DNA of 64,000 nucleotides from Tolypeutes matacus (Eukaryota > Chordata > Mammalia > Cingulata > Chlamyphoridae), in assembly GCA_026826555.1 (NCBI GenBank), contig JAKSZT010054324.1, forward strand, positions 8,348,445-8,412,444, written 5' to 3'. Below are positions 31,191 to 44,880 of this stretch, piece after piece. A model generated the notes under the pieces. The model was not told the origin of the DNA. It did no database searches and saw only the letters and a program-made list of their open reading frames with translations. The translations under genes and the position numbers were made by a program. Every line of letters starts with the position of its first letter. Position 1 is the stretch's first letter.

Positions 31191-34100
31191 TACCTTATCT
31201 CAGATGCCTTTAAATCAAAGAGACTCTCAGGAAAGTAATCAAAGACAGAGCTTGGACTGGCTTGCCCATTTACAAACTCTGCTTAGCTCACATATCTCTG
31301 ATTTTCAAATGAGCCAAAAACAAAAACACCACTGAACGGTCAACTCTAAAATCCAGCATAAAATCAGGCACATAGTTGACTCTCAGTCAATGTGATTTTC
31401 CTACAGAAGACAAAAGAATTCTACTGAAAGCCAAATGGGAAAAGGTTATTATGATTCTCTACATGATCAGACATGGTCAGGAGAGCTACAGATAAATCAC
31501 ATCCACTTCCAAGGTTACACTTTTTGAAACTTCAGTCACCTAATTATCACTTTCACTATTCTTATAATATCTACATATGATCTGTACTTCTAGTAGTTTA
31601 ATAAGTTTACAAACAATTCATTTTCTTTTTTATTTAAATCTACCTTAAAAGGAAAATTTATATTACTTTTGTGAATGGAAAGTATCACTAGCCATTAAAG
31701 GAAGGTAACTGCAAAAATAAATAAAATTGATACAATGTTATTAAATTTAAGGTTTATGCAATTGTTTGCCAAAGCCTTTGAGCCTATAACCCATAAAAGG
31801 AAATTACCAAGGGTTAGAGAACTGTTCAGGTATATTTGATTCTACTTGACATACTCATAGAATTGTAAAGGCATGAACTGAAAAGTTGAAATCTGAACTT
31901 GCCGTCGACAGCAAGTTTTATTCAGTGCAGCCCCCCAGTCCATTCACAAAAGAATAAAGAAAAACAAAACTTATTTTTCCATTAGAATTGTAATTGTTGC
32001 TAGAGATGAATGTTGGTCCATAGTACCTGAAGCAACCCTCAGTGGCTATCTTATGACACCATAGCAACTAGAACTTTGGCCTAAAGGAACACTGAGAATC
32101 AGATATTTTTAATTCTCCTCTTTCAACAAGAAGACTTACACTTATGCCATGTTATTTTCAAGAGCCTCCAAAGAAGGTCTTTATAAAGTTATATGTATGC
32201 AAATAATTCCAGAATATTTTACAGCTGAAATCATCCATTGGAATAACTTCACAGTTTTATATGAGGAAATCGAATCTGTGGGCATACAGGTGGATATCTG
32301 AGAATGGAAGAAACACATACCGTGGGTTCAGACTAGAAATCTGTTCAGAGTTTCTCCTGGACATAGAAATCTATCTTATAACACACTTTTTGTCTATTTT
32401 TTCTTTTATCCCAAAGACTTAGTAAAATCAATTATGAGTTCTAATTGCTAAAATGGAACAAGATGATTTTGTACTTGCACTAATTGTAGAGAGATTTTCC
32501 GTAGTGGGAAAATGTAAAAGATAGGGACTATAGTCATATCAGGACACAAAGAGCAGATGGAGAGACACACAGAAGAAGAACATAGGAAGAACTTCATGAA
32601 GATGCAAACACCTTCCTTTATATTTTACATGGAAATGTTTTCTGTCACACCCAAATACTGGTTTAATGTTCCACAAACTGATTTTATGCATGTGTTTGTA
32701 CGTGTTAACTGCATAGACAAAGTATTATGAAAAAAGAAAATCTTAATAATAAGAGTTATTCAATATTTTATACAGCAAATATAGAGAGAGTGCTTATGTT
32801 CCAAATATTCTTTCAGGTGCTAGGTAGACTGTACTTCATTGCGCAAACCAGCAGTCAGTAGTAAATCAACATTGCCTATTAATTTCATCTCTGGGTGAGT
32901 CAAGAAACAAGGGTCAAAAACCACTATCATCATTTATAGAGCCAATAAGTGAATTGAAGCAGGCTCGACTTTGACAGTGATGCTTAGAGGACAGAACTGA
33001 AAGGACACAGTATAGTGTAAAAAAAGTGGTCAAAGTCCCATACACTCATATCTTTTATACCACATTTTTGTTTGTTTGTTTTACCTTAACCTTATGCCCA
33101 GTTGAGTAACGGCTTTTGCTAAGATGCAGTTGCATTAGCCATTATGATTTCTGCCTCTAGCTAGTCTCATAAATCTTTCAAATTTTAGCCTAGTAAATGC
33201 AGCTAAAACCAAGTAAACAAAACTATGCCCATGAGGATACTTGGTGTGTAACTTTAAGCATAAAAATGTCTCTTTTGAAGTATGACCTATTTTTACAAGG
33301 GCAAGAATATGTTGTCTTCACATTTAATATTGCAAACAAAGCTTCACATTCCCTTACTAGAGTGAATCAACTCTTAACATTGATGAAGCTTTGTGGTGAG
33401 ATGCAATCTCCATCTGATAGCTGCTCAGTCTGGGTACTATTTGTATTTTATTTACAGTTGCACTATCTATTCAGAGTGGATAATTTTACTCCTCCAGAAC
33501 ACAATATGATAAAAATAGAAGGATCCTTTTTTTTCTCTTGAACCAGTATATATTCTGTATTGCTTTTTAGTTATCAATTAAAAGTTAATTTATCTACAGA
33601 TAATTCTTCAAGTTTGTAAAAAATTCATTGCTAAGGAAAATAACAGAGAAACTTCCAACCAAAATTGTATGTAGTATAAACAAGAGACACAATATAAAAT
33701 AAAAATCAATTTACCAAAAAAATTTAAAAGTTGACTACAGATAAATAAATTTTATGTAGGATCAGCTTTACATAGAATTACCGAATTATTGTGTGTGTAT
33801 GTGTGTGTTTGTTTTCCAGTGCAAACTGCTTGTTGGGGACCAAAAAAAAGCTGAGAAACACTAACTCTACATTCTTGTTGAGGTTTATTTTAATAGTGAA
33901 AAATAATTTGCTATTGCTTTTCTTTTTTCATGGCAGCCAACTAGTTAGTAAAATTTATTGAGACTACATTGTTCACCGTTATAGTGGTTTATTCAGGGAT
34001 GATAATGTGATTCCTATCTTCATGTTGAGAATGTTAAAAATTCAGTTTCATTATTTATAAATAAATCCATTAGATATTTAGTTATTCCTAAATACAGGAT

Positions 34101-35090
34101 ATAAAAATGTATGTTACATTATGATATTTATTATATGTGTATGAATGTAATGTATTAATTGATCAATTGTATATGTGTATGATGAATATATATATATATA
34201 TATATCAAGATATTAATAATGGTTTTCAACAGGGGCTAGAATATATGAAACCTGGTGCATAATGTAACCGACAAATGTGAATAATTTCAAAAAGGTAAGA
34301 TAAAAGATCCAATTCAGCATGTATTTATAGACTGCTTCAATATTACTTAAATATGAGTCTATTTAAAGTGGTCAAATCATAATCTCAGCTAGTGTTTTTT
34401 TTTTTTTCCCCAACTCCAGGAATAGCAAAAATTGCGTGACCATTGTACATCATAATGCTTGAGTCCTGTGTGTCTTCTAGAGATTTGATTTACACAATCA
34501 GTCACCTGATAGAAATCCCCTACCTAAAGTGAGGAATAACACTTTTACATTTAAAGAAATGTGATCACTATCTCCTAGAAAGATTACATTTCTGACAACC
34601 CTGTATTTTCTACCGTTCACACCTGATTCTAAGTCCCTGATGCCATTCATTACGGGAGCTCCTTGGGACTCTCTCCTTGGTCCTTTCCCTTTATACTTCT
34701 CTCTCTTTTCCTAGGACAATTCATCCCCTTCCAGGGTATGAATCACCATTACATTCCTTAATCTAGTTGTACCTTCACACTGTATTTGGAGAATTTATAT
34801 GCAATGCAAAATTTTTCCTGGAAACTTCATGGGACTCTCGAAAGGAACAAATTAAATCCTGTATCTTCTGCAACTCTTACTATGCCTCCATCCACCTAAT
34901 TGCTCAATATAGATACCCACTAGTTATGCTTGACTCCTCCCAAACTTTGCACACTTATCAATGCTCAGATCCCTTTGATCTTACCTCCTCAAATTCCTAG
35001 GAAGGAAACTGCACTTCACCAAATATTTCTTTTGTGAAGTATCTGTTTATGTCTGTTATGTTGTTATGTTGATTATACATTGATTTATGT
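31191..35090. other. Intergenic DNA, no gene seen
   Basis: No coding region or named repeat recognised. It includes a GT-rich run near 33791 and an (AT)n run at about 34186-34204. The ORF at 33197-33541 (114 codons) shows no family features. Confidence 0.5.
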
Positions 35091-35099
35091 ATATTGTTC

Positions 35100-36330
35100 A
35101 TATTTTGATGAACAAAACATTTTAATTTTGGTGAAGAAGAGGTCAACTAGTTTTCTTTTATGTTTGGTGTATTTTTGGCCTGTCAAAAAAAAATCTTTCT
35201 TTACACCAAGATTAAGATATTTTTTGTTTCCTTTAAAAGCTTGTCACATTTAGATGTTATGTTTATGTCTATAATCCATCTCAGATAAATTTTTGTGTAG
35301 GGCGTGAGTTAGATGCTGAGGTAAAATATTTTTCCGCATATGGGGAATTTGTTGAAAAAAGATTCCTATTCTCCACTGGAATATCTTAGAGTATTTGAAA
35401 AAATAATTTGTATCTGTGGGGGTCATTTCTGGACTCTATTCTAATTGACCTATTTATCTATTAGCAATAAAACATTGACTTAATTACAGTAGGTATATAG
35501 TAAGATTTTGTTTTATTTTTTTAGTAAACAACATTATATTTATTAACCAAAATATGCAACGAAATATTTGTAGAAAATTCTATAATGAAAAAATACTATC
35601 TTTATTAGAAAAGATATGGCTAAGAGACTGATAAAATTGTTTTCATGCTCTTTTTTTAATACTCAGGTAATTCGTGCAATCTTTCTGAAAATTTGTGTAA
35701 TTTAAAAAGTTACATATTTTGTAGAAATTATTTCATTTTATTTTATTTATTATTTTTAAGTGAACCATTTTACGCTGAGAAATTGCCAAACTGTTTTCCA
35801 GAATGGCTAGGCCATTTTTTAAATTCCTACCAGTAATGTTTGAGTAATTCCATTCCTCAACATTCTCATTGGCATTTGGTATTGCCACCATTTTTCACTT
35901 TAGGCATGCATGATTTCTTCTTGAGGTTTTAATTTGCATTTGCCTAATGGCTAATGACATTGAACAACTTTTAATGTGCCTATCTGCCATCTAGATATCC
36001 TTTACAGTGAAATGTTTGTGCACATCTGTCTTTTGCCCATGTTCTAATTGGTTTTTGTTTGTTTGTTTTTGTTTTTTAAATATTAGTATGGATTTTTACT
36101 ACTGAGTTTGAAAAGTTCTTTTTACGTTCCTTGTACTGTCCTTTGTCGGATATGTGGTTTGTGAATATTCTCTCTCATTCTGTAGCTTGTGTTTTTGTCT
36201 TTTTTATGTGGTCTTTGGCTGAGCAAAGTTTTTTTAAATTTTGATGAGGTCAAATTTATACTTTTGTTTTTCTTTTATGGATCTTGCTTTTGGTGTCGAG
36301 TCTAAGGCCTTACGTCTCTGCTTACTGGAC
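35100..36330 (-). mobile_element. Ancient L1 ORF2 fragment, antisense
   Basis: On the + strand, AAACTGTTTTCCAGAATGGC and GGTTTTAATTTGCATTTGCC (about 35790-35945), followed by TGTCCTTTGTCGGATATGTG, are hallmarks of the reverse strand of old L1 ORF2. It is heavily decayed. Confidence 0.75.
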
Positions 36331-39100
36331 TTTGGTGACAGCAGGGGAGGTAAATGGGGGTGGGGACCAAAGTACCAACAGGTCCCACCTTCTACCACAT
36401 TGTTTTGTCTCTTTGATGCCAGGTGGGGATAAAGTCTCAGCTTTCCTCTGGGCTTGCTTCACTCCACCTTATTCAAATCCGAATGCTTGTGGATATTCAG
36501 CCTCCAACTTAGTTAGCCCCACTGACACTAGAGTTGGCAGGAAATGATAATGCTGACTGGTCCTGACTCACGCCATGTTGTTCAGTGTTGTGAATGCCAG
36601 GTATAAGTAGGAGCTCAATTCTCTGTAGGGAAAGGGGACTGAAGTAGATTGGTGGTTAGCCTTACCTCACACTGCCTAAACCTAGGCCCCAAAGACGTTT
36701 TCTACTTCCAGGTGGGAATGGGGGTTCAGCTCACTTTGTGTACCCCACTGAACCTACCCTGCTGGAGGAATAGAGCACCACGTGATTCCACTGGGCAAGC
36801 TATCAGCTATCTGCATGCTTTGCCAACAGCATGCAGCAGGGGAAATCAGAGTACCACTACCACCTGTCATGGAGCAAGGGTACGAGTGGGCTAGGTTGGA
36901 AGATCTGCTCCCCACTCTGCCCTTCTGAAACCCTGAGTGGAAGCAAGTTTCCATTTGTGTTTGAATAGAATAGGACAAGCATTGCCCCAATATTTTTGGC
37001 TCTGGTAGGGCACTTTTTTCCTGATCCATTGATTAGAGGCAGCATAATTTTCTTGGAGCTTTTACTATCTGTATCTGTTTGTCATTCTGGGATGGAGTCT
37101 TTTGCAATATCTTGTCCTCAAAATATGGGAGGCAATAAGGCAACTGACAGAACTCACTGGCATATTTTTCCTCAAGTCTCAAGCAGTCTGCCTTCTTCTT
37201 TCCATCTTTAAGTGTCTTACTCTGCTTTTTGTGCTGATATGTACAAGATTTTTTAGTTGTAAGAGGGAAGACTTAGAAGGAAAGGGGCTATTCCACATGT
37301 TGGAACTGAAGTCCTCAAAATAATTTTTTTTAATTAGAAAATGATTATAGTGTCAAAATAAAGCATAGCCATATATATATTTAATTTATTTACTAAATTT
37401 TCTTTATGTACTTAAAGATTTAATACTTGATAGTATTTCTCTTAAAGGAAAAAAATTGCATTTGAAAGGAATACATTGCTCAGTGTTTTTTTAAATTTAC
37501 CCATTAGTTTATGTGCAGAAATTAGCAACAAAAACTTTGTAATTTTGATGATCATCTCTATCTTGAAGATATTTAACATACAATAAGGTTAACTTTTATT
37601 ACAAGGCTCCAATTATTCAGTCTATGACAACATTTATTGCACATGTAAGGGCTTCCATTATAAAGAAATGATTCCTCTGGTACATGCATATGTCTCTGGC
37701 AGATTTAAATTTATATTAGCTGACTATTTCACAATCTAAGATAAAATTAGATAACTAAAACTCATAGATTCCATCCAAATACATATTTTGAATTTTAAAA
37801 TTATTCCCTATTCCTTTTTTCTTGAAATCCTTTGGGAAACAACTTTATCTATAAATGGGAGTCTTAAATCAGATATTTCCAACTTAGTTTTTAAATATGT
37901 AAATTCATTTACCTATTTTAAACTTTAGATTTATATCAAATAAATGTTTTGAAGTTTTCCTGATCCCTTTAATGAACTTTTACTGTGATATTTTTCTTCC
38001 TGTAAGACTGAAGATATATGCATCTGTTATATAATTGTTTTTCGCTAGCTGTTGTTCTACTTATAGTACATTGCAACAAAATTGGAAATTCTTAAAATAA
38101 TCTTTAACATTTGCAATCTCAATGATACATCTTCAATGATGCTATTATATAAAGCAAAAAAAAATCTAGATTAGTAAATTATAATGTTACAAACCCTCTA
38201 GACGTCTTATGATTTAGATAATCTCCCAGGTCACATTCTAAATCTCTGAGTAGCTTCTCATTCATTTCCTATTTTATTATTGCAGGTCACAGATGTTTAC
38301 ATATGTATTTCTCAGTTCTATGGAACTAGTTTCCTCTTTTCTTGAGACTATTGAAAATAGGTTGTATTCAGTGTAAGTGTTTTTATCACTGGTCATCAAT
38401 AGAAAATAGCCAGGGATAATAAAAAGCAGTAAACATGGGAAAAGTTTCTAGAATCCTACATATCCCCCTTTGTTTTGCTTGTTTCTTTCCAATTTCCCTC
38501 TACAGAGGAGACAGGAGTTTTTTTTTTTTTTTTTTTCTTGTTCTCTCTCTTTCATTACTTTGAATTCTACTTCTCCATGTCCTCTTCTCAGGAGTCTCTC
38601 ACTGCTTCAATTTGCATCTCCCCTAATTGTACCAAAGGCTACTGTAAAAATCTATTGGTGTAGCCCTGTTTGGTCCCTAGAATTACAGAAGTGTTTTTCC
38701 AATCTCAATGTATTATTTATCTATTGAGAAAAAAAGTCATCCTAGACTATGTGTTTTATAATCATATTAACAGTTGTAATATTTGGAAAAAGCAGAGGAG
38801 GAGGCATTGGTGGTTGGAGAGTGATGGTAATGCATCATCCACTGGCCTATGTAATAACAATTTTGCCAAACATTTGCAGAATGTAATACCAGATAACAAA
38901 GGAACTTAACTTTGAAAGCAAACAAAGCCACATTTACTGTGAAGCTAAATATGTTCTCAACTACTCCATCTACTAACTCACTCAGTCCTTTCCTAAGGTT
39001 TGAAGATGGACTTACCAATGTGCTCACATGGCTTTGTATTTGTAAGATATATAAAGATAAAAATGTTTTAATGACTTTCAATTAAGATTGCTAACTTTTT
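36331..39100. other. Intergenic DNA, partly GC-richer and repeat-like
   Basis: The part at about 36320-36960 is GC-richer than its surroundings. It adjoins the antisense L1, so it may be an L1 untranslated region, but I cannot assign it. A T run lies at about 38518-38537. No convincing gene. Confidence 0.4.
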
Positions 39101-39109
39101 CCATTTGAA

Positions 39110-41187
39110 AATATTTTTTAAAAATCAATCAATATTATTCACCATATCAATATAAAAATCATTTAATGTGGAAAAATATTTGACAATACAGCCATTCATG
39201 ATTTTAAAAAACTCTCAGAAAATTAGGAAGAGGGAAATTATCCCAACTTGATAAATTGCATGTACAAAAAACCTGTAAGCTAACATCATACTTAGTGGTG
39301 AAAGATCTTTCCCCCTCAAAAATCAAGAACATTTTCCCTTAATGATCAAGAAGAAGGCAAAGATGTTCATTCTAACTGCTCTTATTCAACATAATACTAG
39401 AAATTCTATTCACTGAATCAAAGCAAAAATAAAAAAGGAACAAAGTTTAGGAAAAAGAAAATAAAACTGCCACTTTTTGCATATATTTGTTTATATAAAT
39501 GGGAAGAAATCATTTCAAAAATAAAATACTCCTAGAACTAATAAGTGAGCCCATCAAGTTTTCAGGATATAAGATCACACAAAATTAAACCACATTTCTA
39601 TATACTAACAATGAACATGTGAAAACCAAAATTAAAACCACATACAATTAAAATTACCCCCAAAGGAAATGAAATACTTAGGTATACACTTAAACAAATA
39701 CATTCAGAATTTGTGTGTTGCAAATGGCAAAACACTTATGAAAGAATAAAAAGAAGACCTAAATAAATGGAGGGACATAGTATGTTCATGGATTGGAGGT
39801 CTTAACATAGTAAAGATGTCAATTTTCTCCAAATGTACCTATAAGCTTAATGTAAGTTCTATCAAAATCTGAGCAAGGTTTTTATAGCCATAGAAAGCTT
39901 TTTAAAAAATGTTATATGGAAATAAGACCTCTAATATCTAAAACAATTTCAGAAAATAAAAATAAAGTGATAAGAAGAAACTCTACCCAATATTAAGTCC
40001 TAACTATTTAGCTACATTGTTCAAGACAGGGTTGTATTAGCAGAGAGATAGGCGCATAGATCATTTGGAGCAGAATAGAGTACCCAGAAATAGGCCCAAA
40101 CAAATATTCCCAACTGATTTATGATAATACTTCAAATGCAATTCAATGGAAATGCACATGATAACAAATGGAGCAATTGGAGACAAGAAGAAAAAAAAAA
40201 GAATCCCAATCTAAACCTCAGACCATAACTCAAAATTGATCATAGACCTAAAATTCAAATGTAAAACTATAAACCTTTTAAAACAAATCATAGGAGAATA
40301 AATCATTGAGCTCTCTGTTTATTCATAGAGTTCTTAGATGTGACACCAAAAACAAGATGCATTAAAGGAAAATATGGTAAATTTTACTTTAGCAAAATTT
40401 TTAAAAATTCTCTAAAAATGATGCCAAGAAGATGAAAAGAAAAGCTACAGATGTGGAGAAAATACTTGCAAACCACATATCTGACAAAGGACCAGTAACA
40501 TGAATATATAAAGAACTCTCAAAACCCAACAGTAAAAATAAACAATCCAATTAGAAAATGGCCAAAAGACATACACAGACAGTTCACTGTAAAGGATATA
40601 TAGATGACAAATAGGAAGATGAAAAATGTTCAACATCATTAGTCATTAGAGAAATGCAAATTAAAAGCACAATGAGATATCACTACAACCATATTAGAAT
40701 GACCAAAATAAAAAATAATGATAAACCAAAAATTGATGAAGATATTTAGGATCAGATCATTCATGCATTTTTGGTAGAATAGTAAAATGATACAGCTACT
40801 CTGGTAAAATGAATACCCATTTCTTATAAAACTAATTATTTTCTTGTCATTTGACCCAGCAATTGATCTTTTAAGCATTTATTTCATTTGAGAGAAATGA
40901 AAATTTATGTTCACTCATAAACTTTTACACAAAGGTTTATATGTAAATTTTATTTGTAATATCAAAATACTGAAAACAACTCAGATATCTTTCAATGGTT
41001 AAACAAAATATGGTATATCTATACCATTGGATACTAATCACCAAAAAAAAAGGGACAAACTATCAATACATAAAATGACTTGGTTAAATTTCAAGGTAAT
41101 TCTGCAGAGTTAAAACAGCCACTCTCAACACATGACATACTGTGTGATTCTACTTGTATAACATTCTTGACATGACAAAATTATTAG
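39110..41187 (+). mobile_element. Ancient L1-C, ORF2 region
   Basis: Decayed ORF2 sequence in the sense orientation, with AATACTAGAAATTCTATTC, GGAAATGAAATACTTAGGTA, GTTCATGGATTGGAGG and the C-terminal CAATGAGATATCACTACAACC. It is interrupted at 41200 by a younger L1 and continues at 43864. Confidence 0.82.
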
Positions 41188-41200
41188 GATGGAGAGGAGA

Positions 41201-43863
41201 GTGTGGTGATCTGATACTCAATATGGGCAAAACTTATGATAATGTGGAAGGGATGGTTGGGCAGTGGATTGGGGTGATAGTGGTGCAGTGATGTGGTTGG
41301 GTTCGACGGTGCTGGAATGTGAGGGGGAGTAGCACAGGGGGGTTGGGTTGGACTATCCATGGAACTGGGGGAAGGGCTGGAGGAAGGAACAGGTGAACTC
41401 TGGGGATTTGCAGGTCTGTGGTTAAAACTACAATAGTGGGAATGTTCTTTTGGCAAATACAGGGCATTGGGGATGGAGGGATATGCAGGATAGTGTGCGC
41501 ATGGGACATGCTTATATGGAATATAAAAGTATTCATCTTGTCATAGTGTGTTATCTCAATGGGTGGAGACCACACAATAAAAAAGAAACTATTAAACTCA
41601 TATTCTGGGGAGTCCTGTTATGCTCTCAATTAGAGGGACAAGAATCTCTTGATAATATAGACAATGCCTAATAAAAGAAGATGGACCAATATGTCAAGCC
41701 CTCAATATTATTGCATATAGCTATGAACCTTATTCTTCAAAAATTGAAACTTAGTGGTTAGCATTAGTTCCAAGGGGAGGTGGAGGGAATAGATAGAACA
41801 TAGGGCATTTTTAGAGCATTAGAATTTATCTGCATGGTCTTGTAATGATGGATACAGGCCATTTTAAATGTTGTCAAAACCAATAAAAGTGTATAATGTG
41901 AAATGTAAACCATAACGTAAACCATTGACCACAGTTAGTAGCAATGCTTCAGTATTGGTACATCCATTGTAACAAATATACCATACTCAAGTAAAATGTT
42001 ATTAATAGGGTAGAGTGGGAGAGGGGGAGGGGGTAAATGGGAATCCCTTATATTTTCTATGTGACTTTCCAGTATCTTAAAGCTTCTTTAAAGGTAAAGC
42101 AAAAAAAATAAGACACTGGGAGAACATATGGAAGAAATTGTCACTCTATATAAAAGATAACAGATCTTATCTATGATAAAAGACCCAATGAAAAAAAATT
42201 TTGTACTTTATTTGTTATTTTTTATTATCATTTTATTTGTTTGGCTTTGTTTTGGGGAAGTTTTGGATCTCAGAAGGGTCATGGCTATGTCAGGGGAGGA
42301 TCACTGTTGTGGGGTGCCAGTGGTGGAGGGATGTGTGGGAAGGGGTCTATCTGGGGCATCCCTCTATGGAATATGAATATGTTCAAGTGGTCATGGGGTG
42401 TTGTCTTGGTAGGTGGAGACCTACACAATAACTGAAAGAACATTGAATTCCCATCCTGGAAAGTCCTGCTACCTTCTCTAATGAAGCAGCAAGAATCCCT
42501 AGAGTACATGGGCAGTGCCTAGCAAAGGAGGACAGACCATTGATATTGATTTGTTGTACTTATGAACCTTATTCTCATGAAATTGCAACTTAGCCTAAAA
42601 GTTACCTTCTGAAAGTCTTCTTGTTGCTCAAATTTGGCCTATCTCTAAGCCAAACTCAGCATATAAATGCACTATATTCCTCCCAGCATGAGACATGACT
42701 CCTGGGGATGAACCTCCCTGGCACTGAGGGATTATTACTAAGCACCAACTAGCTATACTTTTGGAAAAAGACCCTGACCAAAAGGGAGAGATATTAAATA
42801 CAAATGACTTTTTATGCCTAACAGATTTCAAAGTGGGTCAGGAGGTCATTCCAGAGGTTACATTTACATATGTCTCAGGAGTATCTCATTGACTGCCACA
42901 GTAAACAGTGCCTCAAACAGTGGAGCTCCTGCAGGCTCCAGAGACATCTAGACACTATAGGCAGGGTGGACAACTTCAAGAAATTGGCACCCTGGCAATG
43001 GGCCTTACTTTGGAATATATACTCCCCAATGTAACAGACTCACGTATAATTTCCCTAGACAGGGCTGTTCTGCTTCTTTTATTTGAACCTATAGTTAGCA
43101 CTGTACTGGTTAAATATATGTCCCAGAGACTGAAATCTTTGGTCTGTTGATATGCTGGTTGAGACCTGAATCTCAGAAGAGTTGCAACACCTACTCTTCA
43201 TTTCATTGGACTCGCCCAGGACAAAAGGATGTTAATGAACAATGCCCTTCCCAAAAACCAGAAAGTATCTACAACTGTAAGAAAGACAGTTCCTTCCATC
43301 TACCCCATTGGATCTAAGCCTCCTTTCAATCAGAAACAGAGTAGGCAATGCCATGTCAAAATCCTCAAGATTGAGGAATGAACAAACATAAGGAGAGAAT
43401 GGTACTATGGACTAATTAGACTAATTATTGTTCTAGCAATGGAAGAACTTTTTACATTGCTGTAAAGGCAGTGGCCACCAGAGTTTCTGAGGGGAGGGAT
43501 AAGGAAGAATACTGTAACCTGGGACATTTTGGGGACATTGGATTGTCCTGCATGGCATTGCAATGACAGATTCAGGCCATTATACATTTTGTCAAAACCT
43601 ATAAAATTGTGCAGTGCAAAGTGTAAACTATAATGTAAATTATAGATCGTGGTTAGTAGCAATGCTTCAATATGTGTTCATCAGTTGTAACAAATGTGCC
43701 ACACTAATGAAAGATGTTGTTAATGGGGAAAACTGTGGGAGGGGGAGGGGAAGGGTATACGGGAATCCCTTATATTTTTGTTGTAACATCTGTGTAATGC
43801 TTCTTTCAAAATAAAAAAAAGAAAAGATTAAAAAATTTAAAAAGAAGCTGAAAAAAAAAAAAA
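41201..43863 (+). mobile_element. 5'-truncated L1 made only of 3' UTR (2.66 kb), inserted in L1-C
   Basis: The insertion lies between GATGGAGAGGAGA (41188-41200) and GATAGAGGGGAGA (43864-43876), a 13-bp duplication with two changes, and ends in an A-rich run. It starts inside the 3' UTR, so ORF2 is absent. It has the same bipartite 3' UTR as L1-A and L1-B, including the ORF1-like segment at about 42109-42190. Confidence 0.87.
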
Positions 43864-44139
43864 GATAGAGGGGAGATTAGTGATTGCCAGGGTGGGAGTG
43901 GTGGATGTGGCTACAAAAGAGTAACATGAGAGATCAATGTAATGGAACTGTTACACAAACTTATGCATGTATACAATTAAATACACACACACATATACAC
44001 ATACATGAATGCATGTAAAACTGATGAAATTTAAATAAGATTGGTAGGTTGTATCACTGTTGGTTTCCTGACTATGATATTGTATCTAGTTATGTAAGAT
44101 GTTACCTTTGGCAAAACTGGAGGGTATATAGGATCTCTG
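43864..44139 (+). mobile_element. L1-C continuation (3' UTR)
   Basis: GATTAGTGATTGCCAGGG picks up the ancient L1 3' sequence left at 41187. An AC-rich stretch lies near 43983. The solo LTR interrupts it at 44139. Confidence 0.7.
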
Positions 44140-44806
44140 TGTGTAGCAGTTTGATATTATTTATGAATTCCAAAAATAGATATTGAATTATGTTTGTAAA
44201 ATGGTCTGTTCTTCTGCGCATATTAGATTATATTGGATTCAGAGGTTTCACTTTTACTTGATAATTAAATAATGATTAAGGCTTCGATTGGGCCACATCA
44301 GTAGGACATTGAGTCCCCACCTCCTTGGAGGGTGGGGACAGACAGAGAAACCGCACCGCAGAGAATGGAGGTTGGACTTTTAATGCTGGAGCCCCGGGAA
44401 ATAAATACACAGAGAAGCAGATATGTGAGGAAACAGAGAAGGCTCCATTAGAAATGGCAGAGGCCCTGGGAAGAAAGAAAAGCCATTCTCCTGATAGTTT
44501 GCAGCTTCAAGACCAGAGCTGAGTCTGGAAAGAAACCAGCCCCTGGAGAGGAATGAGACTTATCCCAGCCTACAGCTGATATTGGAAGAAGCTGGGACAA
44601 CAGAGCCTTCAGAGGAAGAGGAAGACGGAACCCTTGCAGATGTTGGAAGCCATCTTGCTCCAACACGTGGCAACAGACTTTGGTGAGGGAAATAACTTCT
44701 GTTTTATGGCCTTGTGACTGTAAAATTTACCCCAGATAAATACCCTTTATAAAAGCCAACAGATTTCTGGTATTTTGTATCAGCACCCCTTTGGCTGACT
44801 AATACA
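44140..44806 (+). mobile_element. Solo LTR, MaLR/ERVL-like, 667 bp
   Basis: The LTR begins TGTGTAGCAGTTTGA and ends GGCTGACTAATACA. It is flanked by the 5-bp duplication CTCTG at 44135-44139 and 44807-44811. No internal retroviral sequence is present, so it is a solo LTR left by LTR-LTR recombination. The 64-codon ORF inside is incidental. Confidence 0.88.
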
Positions 44807-44811
44807 CTCTG

Positions 44812-44880
44812 TATCATTCCTCTTAACTGTTGGTGAATCTACAGTTATCTCAAAATTACAAAGTTTATTTTAAAAAGTAA
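44812..44880 (+). mobile_element. L1-C 3' end
   Basis: The last part, with ATCTCAAAATTACAAAGTTTA, completes the ancient L1 3' end. Confidence 0.55.

Noticed and set aside
33197..33541. 114-codon ORF
   Set aside because: No signal peptide, domain or composition typical of a protein; expected by chance in a long AT-rich region.
36241..37323. Cluster of ORFs of 60-90 codons on both strands in a GC-richer patch
   Set aside because: No splice sites, start context or domain support a gene; the patch adjoins an antisense L1 and is probably repeat sequence.
44325..44522. 64-codon ORF
   Set aside because: It lies inside the solo LTR and has no retroviral or host domain.
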